Positions 38,259 to 50,741 of a stretch of 64,000 nt of DNA are shown here, in pieces; the stretch's first letter is position 1, and every line of letters starts with the position of its first letter. Made by a program: the position numbers and the translations under genes. Under the pieces are notes generated by a model. It did no database searches and had not been told where the DNA came from. It was given only the letters and a program-made list of their open reading frames with translations. The stretch comes from Rhynchonema sp. JSB1_4 (taxonomy: Eukaryota; Nematoda; Chromadorea; Monhysterida; Xyalidae): positions 1 through 64,000 of the forward strand of contig JASAMV010008203.1 of the NCBI GenBank assembly GCA_030248065.1, read 5' to 3'.

Positions 38259-40014
38259 GCAGCTGCCTTATGCCCATACATGTAAAGTACGTGGTGTGGT
38301 CCGTGCATCCATTGAGACAAGGTTGCAGCGCCGCGCGCGCGTTTTTTTCTCCTGCGCTCGCGACAATTTTCTATCGATTGAAAATTGCATACATTTGCGC
38401 TGACGCTACAGACATACTGTGATGTGAGATATGCACACACATACTCTTTTTGTGTGGCTTGCCTGCTTTGTATCACATATACAGGGGGACAGGTTATAGG
38501 TGGGACAAAGTGATGGTTTGCAGGCTACTGCAGCCACAACTGATACAAAGCATTTTCTGGTGTATAGTTGATAAAATAATGGCTATGGTTGTGCCGGAAA
38601 ACGCCAAATATGGCCCCTGGAGACTTATCTGCGATTCACTTCAGATTTGCGATTTTTTAAATCAAACAATTTCCGAGGGACGCTTATTCGGACATTTTCC
38701 GAATAAATTCCCAACGTGGGATGTTGTGCTGCAGAACAAACTTTTTTGTCCAATAATCTTTGGAACCGTCTGAAGTCGGGTTTCCTTTTCCAACTAAGTT
38801 CATAGATTGAACAGTCTGGTTGTGCACAAGGCACACCTGCTTGTTCTTCCTAATTAGATTGCTGAAGTTCTTATTCCCGTGTGTGTACCTGTCGGCATTT
38901 GGCCTCATGAATGCACAAGACGTGGCACGCGAGGTTTTCCCCAAACTATTCAGTCTGACTCTTTGGGGCTCTGTCCACCTTAGGCAGCTGCGGTGTTAGG
39001 CTTCGGGTCAAAACCGTAGAAGCCCTCTACGCGCCATATGCGTTGGCGCGATCCCACTCAGCACACTCGCATTACTTTTGTTGGAGTGTTTTCGTGTTGT
39101 TAGGTGCGTGAAGTGAATTGTATTGTGTTGCTGTATTGTTCAACAGCATTGTAGTGAATGTTAATGAGGCACACATAAAACAAGTTTCCCCAAACAAACA
39201 CCGGGGTTTATGCAGAAGTTTTCCGGATAAGGCCCCAGGAAGGGCTCGTTTTTGGCATTCTCCGGTACCAACAAAGTTTGCGTGCTGGTCTGGATCCTTT
39301 CACACTTTGTCTGCACAGCCATATGCCTGGACTCTATGGACGCGGAACAACAAGGAACGAAAGAGAGTCTGCGTCTTTCACACTTGCTCTGGAGCGATTC
39401 ATTGGAATACACTAACAGTTTGGTTTCTTTGTCGTTCAGAGATCTGGACAAGGAACAAAAATAAGAAATTGCAAATCCGAAGACGCATGTGCGTACAAAG
39501 ATTCGTAAGTCTTCCAGAAGTTGCCAATTAGAACTCTTGGGATTCCAGATTTACTGCACTATGCATGACCACACAAGTTCTAGTGCAAGAACAAATCTCA
39601 CTTCTTGTTCCTAGAGCAGTTGTACTTACAGTAGGTGGAACTTCGCACAACGAATGCATTAGCGGTGTTGAAACAAAACCAATAGTTGTCACGCAAACGC
39701 GCATGCATTGGGAATTCGGCCTAACTTCAAGGCGACGAAATACTTAGCGTTTTTTTTGAAAAACAAGGCAAGACCAGCTGTAAAAAAGTGTGACCAGCTA
39801 TCGGCCGATAGTCCATGTGGGCCCCAGCTCAAGCTGAAGCCGGAGCCGTAGCCCAGTCTGAGCATAGTGGGGCTGTGAAACAAAAACATACGCAACCGTT
39901 GCTTTGCGCTGCGCCATTTTGTCCGTCACGAAGAACGCACCGTAAAACAGCTGGTTCGCACAGATGCACCAGCAGCAATTCGGTTGAATAATGGGAATGC
40001 AAATACTGTACGTA

Positions 40015-40400
40015 AGGCCGCTTTCACAATCATCCGGTTTCCGGAATCCGGTTTCCGGTTTCCGGAATTCAAATCTCAATATCGGTTCCGTTCCGATCGG
40101 TTTTTATTTTCCGTTTCCGTTTCCGGTTTCGCTCGGAGTCTATCATCCGGTTTCGGTTCCGTTTTTCTTCGCGTCTTTAAGTTTTATATTGCTAATAGCC
40201 AATTATTGTACAGCTGCAGCTCCGTTTCCGTTTTTCGTTAACCGTTACCTTTTTCCGTACCGTTTTCCGCCGTTTTTCTCCGGTGGTTGCTTTACAATCC
40301 CGTTTTTCCGTCCGTTCTATTTCCGTTTTTCCGTTCCGTTTTTCCGGTGTTCTGATTTTAATCCCGTTTTCGTTTCGTTACCTTGTTTTCATTTTTAGGC
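40015..40400. repeat. CCGGTTTCCGG palindrome cluster
   Basis: It begins GGCCGCTTTCACAATCATCC and runs into many CCGGTTTCCGG and CCGTTTCCG units, then TTTTTCCG-rich sequence. The start is the complement of the right end of the element at 43327-43558 (GGATGATTGTGAAAGCGGCC), so it is that family in reverse orientation. Confidence 0.6.
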
Positions 40401-40645
40401 TCGTTTTTCCCTTTTTATCGTTATTTTTAATTGTTCAACTAAAATAAAGTATCCCGTCGCGTTTTTCATCGTATTTTCATACGAGTCTACGCTTACATTC
40501 ATTTTTAATTCGACATTTAATATGGACATCAGCTTTTTCCCAGAGCTTTACAGAAACACATGGGTTGAATTAGATAGGTTACATGCAGATATTGTATCAC
40601 GAGTTCTAAGTTAACGTAGAGCCACAGCTGTTAATGACGCAGTCG
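40401..40645. other. Non-coding spacer
   Basis: Single-copy-looking AT-rich DNA between two repeat clusters, with no gene seen. Confidence 0.3.
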
Positions 40646-40915
40646 AGAGGAAGCATCCTAACATGACATAAGAGTCAGAAAAGACAAACAGAAATTCCTG
40701 GTATGAACATAAGAGCTGGAGAGAGGATACATCCAGACATAACATAATATGCTCGAGAGAGCAAAAACCATCCTCACATGACATAAGAGCTGGAGACAAG
40801 CAGAAAAACCACCAAATGAATATTAGAGCTTAGACGGGTCAAAAGCGGCCTCTGCACATAAGAGCTAGAGAGGTGCATGAACTGTCCATCTTGAACATAA
40901 GAGCTAGAGAGACAT
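40646..40915. repeat. Degenerate tandem array with ACATAAGAGCTGGAGA core
   Basis: The core ACATAAGAGCTGGAGA (variants ACATAAGAGCTAGAGA, CATAAGAGTCAGAAA, AATATTAGAGCTTAGA) recurs at irregular 35-60 base intervals at least six times, in one orientation. Between cores, CATCC and GACAAACAGAAA-type words recur. Confidence 0.6.
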
Positions 40916-41374
40916 TTTACTGGCTGGGAGCAATCCAGTTGATGTTTTGGTCGGTCGAAATAGGGTTCAGTGGTGGAATTGGTGGATGGTCGGTGGTCGA
41001 TGCGGCGTGGTCGATTCCGCACTACGCCGGCTTCAGCCAGTCTGTATCTGAGCTTTAACCAAGCACGCTGTTTGCATCATCTTGCCCATGACCATCCTAC
41101 CGCTCGCCTCTCCTCGACAAACAAAATCGTAGCACCAAACCCATCTGATTTGAGGTGCCGTCTGATTTCATTATTGTTCGGTCAGTGTTTGTAAACACAG
41201 TAAAGAAAAACAGAACTGTACATATAAATTTTGGCTTTTGGTGTTGTATCTACAAATACAAGCAAACATGTCGCGCTCGCATCAGCTTTGTACATTCGAA
41301 AACCAATGAAAGATGAGTATTGTTAGTGTACACATGCTTTTGGGTGAGTTTTGGAAGCAAACGCATGCGCAAAT

Positions 41375-41665
41375 GAGCTAAAACGGTCAAAAAATTAGAA
41401 CCGGGTTCTAATTGACTTTTCCCGGTAAACCGTTTTTTGCGCAACGGTTTAACGGAAAAGCAATTAGCTAAAAACGGTTTAACGGAAAAACGGTTTGATT
41501 GTGAAAGCAACGCCCGTTCACCGGAAAAACGGTTTACCGGAAAAACGGTTTAACGGTTTAACGGAAAAACGGTGACGTGTGATTGTGAAAGCCAAAACCG
41601 TTGAACGGAAAAACGGTTTAACGGTTTAACGGAAAAACGGTTTGATTGTGAAAGCGCCCTAACGC
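41375..41665. repeat. Element with AACGG/CCGTT palindrome cluster
   Basis: It begins near AAAAAATTAGAACCGG and GACTTTTCCCGG, then carries repeated ACGGAAAAACGGTTTAACGG units, and ends GATTGTGAAAGCGCCCTAA. Internal TTGTGAAAGC words recur. The frame is shared with 43327-43558, which uses a different internal unit. Confidence 0.65.
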
Positions 41666-43326
41666 ACGCTGTGCATGTTACAAAAGGAGACTTTGCTGTT
41701 TTTTGGGAGCTCTACATTTTGACCGCAGGCCGAATTTAGGGCAAATGATTGCTCGATATACAGGTTTGAGACATCGATGGGGCAAACACCTTATGTACAT
41801 ATAATGGGTACCTGCATCTATTTTGACCATTTAAAATTTTCTATCTGTATTGACGTTATGTGCTTTATGAGCGTTTATATTGTGTGGTCAGCGCTGTTGA
41901 GCATGGCAACATTATGCCGAAGTTGTCTTCATGCAGAGGTGTGGTATTGTCAGTGTAGCAAGGTGTCAATATACTCCATCTTGAAAAATGTTGTTCTACT
42001 CGGGAGCTTACTGTTCACTTTTCAACTTGTACTTATTCCAGACAATTCACACCAAGGCAGACGAAAAAATTCGTAACAAAAGCAACAGCTAGAATTAGCG
42101 ACTGTATACATGCATCAAGTTTTAAACAGTTTTATTGCCCAACCAACCAAACAGAAAAGCTCCTAAAACACGAACTGTGTAGTTTGTAAAATTAGCGTTA
42201 GCGTTAATTCACGAAAATAGCCTTTGAAAATACCGGTGATGTAACTCAAAAGAAAGTAGGGACACCTAAATATCGAAAAGCCCCTGAAAACATTTGTTGT
42301 CCAGTTTAGCTGATGATGACCACAAAATGAGTTCATGATGCCAAACACTATGCAATTACTATATCTGCTTCAAGCTTAGAAAACATCACTTATAGATTTG
42401 GTGATGTGATTGTGATAACACTGACAAAAGGATGGTATTTTGTAGTTTTTTTTGCTTACTACAAACAAAAAAACTGATTTGTGAGATTGAGACTCTGTTC
42501 TTGGATAGAATCATACACATATGTACAGTAGTTCAGATGACTGCTCGTTCAAGGAAGCCATGTTCTCACAAAGTAAAAGTGAGACACAGTAAAATGTTGA
42601 CGGTACTGGATTTCTGAGGAAATTTGAGTCCGATAAGGTAATACCATTGATGTTGTGCAATGCATGTGCAATGACAGCTTGCCGTTAGGTCATGTGGTTT
42701 GTTCAGAACATTCGCCAGCTATGCCAGGCTTCAAAACGAATAACAATTTTTCAGATCTTCACAAAGAAGGAGAGTGTAATCTGCGCAGGCTTTCTGTCAA
42801 TGACGATCGACATCGAACGACTGTTGATACGAAATCCTGTATTCACAAATAGAAAGCGTAGTGCGGTGCAGTAAAATGCTCAATGGCTCTGGTTTTAGAC
42901 AACATTTGTGTCCGGAAAGACTACTTTTAGGTCACCTTATAGAAACAAACGAGTGTGCCAGATCCAGAAGTGAAGATTCTTTGGTTGTGGTCGTATGGTA
43001 ATGGTATAGTGGTATTGCATGGTATGGTATAAGAACACCAACTCAGCGCGTGAACAACACATCAACACATGAACATGCGCGATGTGTTCCTGATCTTCAA
43101 AGCTCTTTTGGGCCTGAAAGCGTGGCTGTTGGCTTTTCTCAGCTTTATTTATGCAATAAATTTACGCCACGTTGCGAACCTTATGAAAATATCGCTAGAA
43201 TGCATCAGTACATGAGTGATATTCGTGAATATTGTAAGCATATAATTTATTTGTGTGCCGACACGAGCAACAAGTCATCACACAAGTAAACTTGTCCATC
43301 CCATGGCGTTCAGAACCCATCATGCA

Positions 43327-43558
43327 CGCAAAACCGGATAAAAAATTAGAACCGGCTCTAAATGGCTTTTTCCGGTTTCCGGCCGCCGGAAAACGGATTT
43401 GAATTAGGGCGAAAACCGGAAACCGGAAACCGGATGATTGTGAAAGCAACTTCCGGATTCCGGAAACCGGAAAAAGCATTTAGGAAAACCGGATTTGAAG
43501 CCAATTCCGGAAACCGGAAACCGGATTCCGGAAACCGGATGATTGTGAAAGCGGCCTA
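43327..43558. repeat. Element with CCGGAAACCGG palindrome cluster
   Basis: It begins near AAAAAATTAGAACCGG and GGCTTTTTCCGG, carries repeated CCGGAAACCGGATTCCGG-type units and internal GATTGTGAAAGCAAC, and ends GGATGATTGTGAAAGCGGCC. It is a sister of 41375-41665. Confidence 0.65.
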
Positions 43559-45524
43559 AGTAAATGTGAACTGACACAAGGGAGACAAAAATATATGGTG
43601 GGTGGATTCGATTCTCCAAGACAGCTGAGCGTTCCACACACGCACACATGGAGCGGAAAATCGACGGGTGAAAAACCGGACTTATGTTACAGTAGTCAAC
43701 GCAAGGGGTCAAATCAGTTCGTCAACAGCGGTCCCAGGTGAAGCGCAAGAAATAATACATTCGGGATGAGTTGACGACTCTGCAAAGTGAGTTGACGAGG
43801 TGATTTGACCACTTGAGTTGACCACTGTAATATTAGCGAAAAATCGAATCCGAGTAAATAACATGTGAAGGAGTGTCGGGGGCGCGCTTCCCGTTCATAT
43901 CCGGGATGTGTATAATATAATTATTGTGGCCGTACCGTGATGCTGCATTCTTTACCCTGTTCTACAGTATGTATGTATGGCGATGTTACTGATCTCAAGA
44001 ACGAAGCATTAACCGAATTAGAGTAAAACGGGGCATACGAACCGACAAATGCCCACGTAAGTTTAAACCCAGATTTTTAGAACACTTTTGTTTGGTGATC
44101 TGGTCTGCAGCATCGATCGAATACGCTGGTTGGCGCTATAAAATAGCGTTCAGATGCTTCAGCGATTCCCAAGTTACTGCAAATGACAGTTTATTGACGC
44201 AACGTCAACTTTATCCGCGTTCAGAGGCTTTTGACGAAGCGCGCGCGGCTTCCATTGAACCACTTGGTCGAAATATAGCACACAACGAAGATAATGCCTC
44301 AAAAATTACAAACTGATTGTAATTACATAACTGTATGTTAAGCCTTTAACATCGAAAAAATAATAAGTTCGCTTGCTTTTGGCTGTCTTGAAGCACGCAC
44401 ATGTCAGGAAGTAAAGAGGAATGAAAAAACTTCAAGAAGGATGCAAGCGAAGACACCGTTGCGTGCCAATTTCAAGTTTGCGTTAATATATGTTTCCAGT
44501 TCCGAAATACGTATGTCTAAAATTGCCTAAAATACATGTGTTCTATACGTGTCAGCAGAAGTAGTCGCAATGGATGGTTATTACACCGACGTGACATGGT
44601 CGGTGTTTAAAAATGCCATCTCCAAGTCCAAATACATAGGGATGCCTCCAAAACTAAAAAGTTCCGACTTGCACGCATAGTGCGTTAACTTTATTTTATT
44701 ATAAAATGTGCGCTCGTACTACCGTAAAACGCATCGGCACTCCCACATACCATATAAAACACAAACAACCACCAAACCCAAAATACCATCTCACTCCTAT
44801 ACTATTTCCTACACATAATGTATGTACGTAAAAAATGCAGGTCCACATGGAAAGGTTGTCGTTTTGAAAGACTTTTAGTCTGTAAAATATAATTGTGACC
44901 AAACAAAACGAATGACCTTGCAAAGCGCAAGGGGAACAGAACCAGGGGGATGCTCGAGAAAAGTATGAGCGGACAAGCGCAAATCTGAATTGGGTGGTTA
45001 AGCAGCCGACACCAAATGATCCATCACACAGATTACATCAGATTTGGACGTTGAAGGTAAGCGTCAAAGCACGTAACAGGGCATTCAACAAACAAGCTGC
45101 CGACACAAGGGAGACAAGCCGAAGCAGTTGCATGGATACAAAATTGTGCAAAATTTTTTCGCTCACCAGTCACCGCGTGATGAATCGGCAACATCGAAGT
45201 GGGGGCACACCGTATGGGTGTGCATCATTTTGATGCAAACAAAGCGAGCCCCCGCCCCAACACTGGTTCAGGTATTGCGTCTGGTTCAGACTCCGAGCTG
45301 AGCACAGGGAGGGGTGCACCACCTGCGGCACTCCCAGACTGACAAAGTCGATAAACCGACAGACCAGACCGTATCGTACCGTCACTTCACCGTCGGCTGC
45401 GTGACCATCAGTCTTTTACAAGAAGCTGGGGTTACACGTCGAATAAAATTTCGAAAAGGCACAATCGACTTCGACGACACCAAAACAACCGGGAACTGAA
45501 AAGGTTGAATAAAAAATCTGGAGA

Positions 45525-48500
45525 ATGGTGTTATTAACGTTAATAGCTCGAGTGCACGATGGTTTGCCGTTGGCGACGTCGATTGAAGGCGATGAAACTG
45601 TTCGTTTTTTGCTTTTTTTATTTTTCGTTTTTCGTGTGAATTTCTGTCAGTTTCTTTGAGTGGAGAAAACGAACATGCAGATCAGAGGTCGCAATCGACC
45701 GGGCCGGGCCGCGATCTTGGGCTTTTGGCTCGGGCCGGGCCGGGCACGCACCGCGGCCCGAAGCTGAACGAACCTGAAGTGACTTTTTTTACCGAAAGAA
45801 TACCGTAAAAACCTAAATACAGCCCCCCCGAATAGCCCCCCCCCGTAATACAGCCCCCCCAAAAAGGGGTCAGTGAATAAAGAGGCCCCCCCCGAAACAC
45901 CCCCCCCCGTAACATCCCCTATACTGTAGTGTATTAAGGCTTGATAGTGGTGTACAGGTACATTTATGCACGTTTGTTGTTCGTTCAGAGCACATAATAC
46001 GCCTCCTATTGACGAATAGACACGAATAAATGCGATTACAAGCGAAAAAACATCCTTTCAAATCCCTTTTTAGGGGTTTTGGGGGATTTCTAAGAACAAT
46101 TTTCCTCACGAGTGAATTAATAGAGGCCCCCCCGGAATAGAGCCCCCCCCGTAATAGAGACCCCCCCAAAATGGGGTCAGTGAGTTAATAGAGCCCCCCC
46201 CTTCTATTTAGGTTTTTACGGTAGTGATTTTTTTGGTCAAAAATACTAAGATTTCTGACCGATTCGGCAAGTAGGTAAATGATCAGTACTTGTCTATCTG
46301 GCAACTTTTTCATTGAAAGCAACTCATTTTTCACCAAAAAAAGGTTCAGAAAAAATCGCAAAAATTATGACAAAATCGGGTGATGAAAATCTGACCCAAA
46401 AAATTCGGGCCGGGCCGGGGCCGGTCGGAGATTTGGTGCTCGGGCCGGGCCGGGCCGACCAGACCCGGCCCGACTGCGACCTCTGATTCAGATCCGCTTT
46501 TTTGCAGACCGGTCAGAACATGGTCAAATACACGAATCAGGCGAAAATGTTATTCCGAAAGCTGAACGCATCGTCGCCGCCGCGATGTTCGCTCGACAGC
46601 GGGCAGTATGTTTTCCAGTGAGTCTATCGTTCGTTGTTGAAATTGAGTTCGGTGAATGAAAATTATAGCGACTAACTAAAAAAACGTTTTTTTCCGGAGT
46701 CCGGTAATTTTCGAAAATAAATTACCCGGACAAATTACCGGTACGGTGATTTGCTTTTCAGAAAAATGTGTTTTTCGGTCCGAAAATGGCGAGAAATTTT
46801 TTTGGGGCTTCGAACCCATGTTATAATATCGTTTTAAAAAGGCCCAAAACAGCTGAAAGCGACCCATTTTCGTGCCTAGACGTTGATTAACAAACCATAA
46901 GCAAAGCAAAAATTGCTCAAAAAATGGGTGTTTTTGACTTCGGAATTCCTTAAATGCTGGTAATTTATTTGGAAAAAAGTCTTTTCCGAAAATGTAAATT
47001 ACTGTAATTTTAGTCACGATAGAACAGAACCTTCAGAGGTGCACGGGCGGGGGTTTCTTTTTAAGGGTGCGGCCGGATGGGAAATTTTGACGTTCCTGAG
47101 AGGTGAAATCAAAGGACGAAAAAAGAGAAAATGGGAGGTTTCCGGTGAAGTGGGGTTGAGCTCGGTTGCAGCCTAGCCTGCAGCGGCCGGTGTTCGGGTG
47201 CATTGGGCTGGGCCCGCGCCTGCTGCACCCCCTGCCCCCTCCTGGTGCATGTCTGCTTTGTACGCGGCAGCGGCATTCATGTGCGGAAAATCTCTGGCTT
47301 TTTTTGTTGAGCCAAGCTAAATAAGCTGGCACAGAAAAAAGAACAAAAAAACCGTTTTCTTGGAGCCCGGTAATTTTCGAAAGTAAATTACCCGAAAACC
47401 TTACCGGTCATAAATTTCTTCGAATAAGTGTGTTTGAGGGTTGATGCCCATCTTGCAAGAGGTTATAAAATTGTTTTAAAGAGGGCTAAAACCAGTGATG
47501 TAGTTGGGGGTATGAGGGTAATACCTCCAACTGCTACGTAGCTTTCTTGCTCCCAAACCCATACCCCAAACTGGCTAGCTAGCTTTCTTGTTCCGGTTAT
47601 CAAGTCAAAAACAGTCTTTTTTAGTGCCAAAATGACGATTTTATGGCCCGAAATGGTCAAATTCGCTCAAATTTGCTCACGCATGCACAAAAAACACCCA
47701 TTTTAAGGCTTATTTTGGCATAATTTCGACCAATTTTTATACCCCTGGTTTTGGCTTCTGGACCAATACCCCCAAATCGGGGTACCAGGCCAGCTAGCTA
47801 GCTTTCTTGCGCCGGACCCCCCCAGCTAGCTAGCTTTCTTGCACGGACCAACTACATCACTGCCTACAACTATAGTGTCCACCGTGAAAAAAAACCGGTT
47901 TTTGTTCCTGGCAAAAAAACGAAAAAAAAACTTTTTTCGGAGCCAATTAAATTTCCAAAATAAATTACCGGAAAAAATTACCGCTAATTAAAATATGTTT
48001 TTTGGTCTAAAAAGGCGAAAAATTTTCTCAAGGGTCGGAAACTATGTTACAAAATCGATTAAAAAGAGCCTAAAACAGGCGAAAACAAGGCTTTTTCGGG
48101 CCTACAACGGACACGCGGCCATAAACAAGCAAAAACTGCCTAAAAGTAGGCGTTTCGCCCTTCGGAATTCCTTAAGTACTGATAATTTATTTGAAAAAAA
48201 AACAGTTTTTTCGAAAAAAACGTTTTTTTCCAAAAATTTAAATTACTCACTGGGCACTACACCTAAAACACCCGAAAACGACCTTTTCGTCGGCGAGCGT
48301 AAATCGCCTGGGCCACACAGCAGCAAAGTTCCTGTTCCTTCTCTCTCTATCTGGCTACTGGCTGGCACTGGTGTATCTCAGTGCTGTGGCTGGGGTGGGG
48401 GGACGGGGTCCACCAACCGTGCAGGAGGGGGTGGGGTGGGGGTCCCCCCTAGCCCTAGGTACAGTAGGTAGGTCGCCGCCCGGCGGCTGGTACAGTAAGT

Positions 48501-50682
48501 TGCGACTTTTGGCTCAAACTCAAAATGGTATAAAATCGGTATTTTTCACTCCAAGTAGGCGAAAAATCGCGCGCTACGCGCGAAATTATGGTTTTAGAGT
48601 GCATTTTCATCAATATTTAGACCTATAAAATTTTGTTCCCCCCGCTAGCTGGGCCGGTACAGTAGATAGGTTGCCGCCCCGCCTGGGTAGCTACGCCACT
48701 GCTGGCTGGTCATTTCAATCACTTCCGGTCTGATTCAAGCGCCCAATTTCACTGCTGCAGCTACCTGATCCAACGCGGCGTGTGCTATCTCTGTTTGTGC
48801 GACCAACAATTCCCGGGCAAATTGGCATTTCGATTCCTCGAGGATATCGCTGGCGAATTCGAATCACAGAATGGCACCCGGGTCGACACCGTCACCAGGC
48901 CGTATCATTTCATTGAATTCGGTGCGTTTGTCGGGTTTGGAGGAACGTTATTGTCGTTTTTCTGTTCCACCCTTTTTTGCACATAGCTTATCGACGGGCA
49001 GCGAGCATTTTTTTTTGCGCGGCGTGCAGATAAATCTTGTCAGCTCGTGTGATGAGACATCAGCATCAGTGAGTTCGACGTACCGTCTCCTATTTGAAAG
49101 GCTTTCGCGTATCCTGGCATGAACAACGGTTCTTTATTTTTCAAAAAAGGTTTTTTCTATGTTTTTTCTTTATTTTCCCGTGATGCTTAGAACAGAAGAG
49201 GAAACTAAAAAATGTGACGATTTTAAGTCATTGTTTCTGTGTGTTATTTCTCGAACAGTGCTTAACTCCTCGGAAGCAGCTGTTTTGTAAGCTTTTTTGT
49301 CAATCATTTTTCGTCAATTTTCCGAAAAAAACGGTTTTTTCATTTTTCCAAAATAAAACCAAAATAGCCCGGACAAACACGAAGCCATTCATCCAAAACG
49401 CCTAAAATTTCGTTAACAACACATAAAATGTTCAAAAACCGGGTTTCATTGTTGCTGCAGACCAATACATTCAAACGGCAAAACGACGCTACGGTGATAG
49501 TCGCGCCAAGTACGGTCTATCAGCTGTCAACAACGAACTGCAGGATGTGCAAAGAGTGATGGTGCAGAATATCGAGGATGTCATACATCGCGGCGAGGCT
49601 TTGAATAGTTAGTTGATTTGGTTGATTATGTACAGTGCTGTGGCTGCTTCTGTGAGGGGGAGACACTGTACCTTGGGGCCAAAAAAGGGGCAGTGGTGTC
49701 GTTGGAGGGGAGGGGGTTACCCCCTAACATCCACCCACAAAATGCTCAAAATCGCTTGCTGACGCTGAATACACCTTTTTTAAACAACCCACCTGGGTAT
49801 CCGAGATTTATTTATTTATTTTGGGTATCGGGTATCCGAAAGTTTTGGATTTTTTGGGTATCCGGTATTCTGACTTTTTCACATCCCAACGACACCACTG
49901 GATACCGGCGTGCTGTACCCAGGATTGTGGGGATCCGTTTGGGGGTGGTGGAAGAAATTTTAGAGCGACATACTCTACCTCTACCATACTAGTCTCGGAA
50001 TTCAATTTTCATTGGTCAAAATGTACGTAAATCGCGCGCTCAAATTTTTGCACTTTTGGTCGATTTGGCAGATTTTTAGCCATTTTGGACCAAAAATGGT
50101 ACTTTTGGGGTGAGAGTTTGGAAAAATTGAGGAGATACCGTACCATAGAGGGGGAGATACTGTACCTTTGGGGCGGTTTTTTTCACACATATAAAGAACT
50201 GCATCGGCAGATTGTGCTTGATGGTTATCATACGTAAGTCGGATGTGGGAACAATGGAGCCAGTTATGATGTACATATTCTCTCTCTATAATTATCTTCA
50301 ACATTGTTCGGCATGACATTGACTCTTGAAATCATTGAAAATTACTTGTCACCCGTCAGTCTCACTGTCAGTTTTGATTCCAAAATTTGCTTGGCATTGG
50401 CATTGATTGCCAGATCAAGTTTGCCTGACCAACACCACACACTGCTTGTTGCAATATTACAGTTCTCGACGACAAAGCTGCCGGTCTGGCTGTGATTTCA
50501 AAGAAATATCGGGAAGATGCCAGACACTTGAACATGCGATCCTGGTCAGTTTTTTGGGCACCATGTGCGAAGGACAATCTGTTCGCCCTTTTCTTGCTAG
50601 ATCAACTGTAAAGTGCATCTACGCCGGCATGAGTTTCCAAAAAAATTATTTCAGCGTGCATTAGAAACTGTCGCTGCTTGCG

Positions 50683-50741
<59 letters not shown>

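Larger units (their letters stand above)
34685..40014. other. Non-coding interval
   Basis: There is no supportable gene. The interval includes a foldback element (35028-35229), a GGGGGCT/AGCCCCC hairpin (35272-35307), a degenerate GCCTAA-rich stretch (37318-37402) and a short (GT)n run (about 38217-38255). Open frames of up to 166 codons show no domain. Confidence 0.35.
40916..45524. other. Intergenic DNA upstream of SEC22
   Basis: There is no supportable gene. It holds the two related palindrome-cluster elements at 41375-41665 and 43327-43558. The last few hundred bases should contain the SEC22 promoter and leader, but I can name no specific element. Confidence 0.35.
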
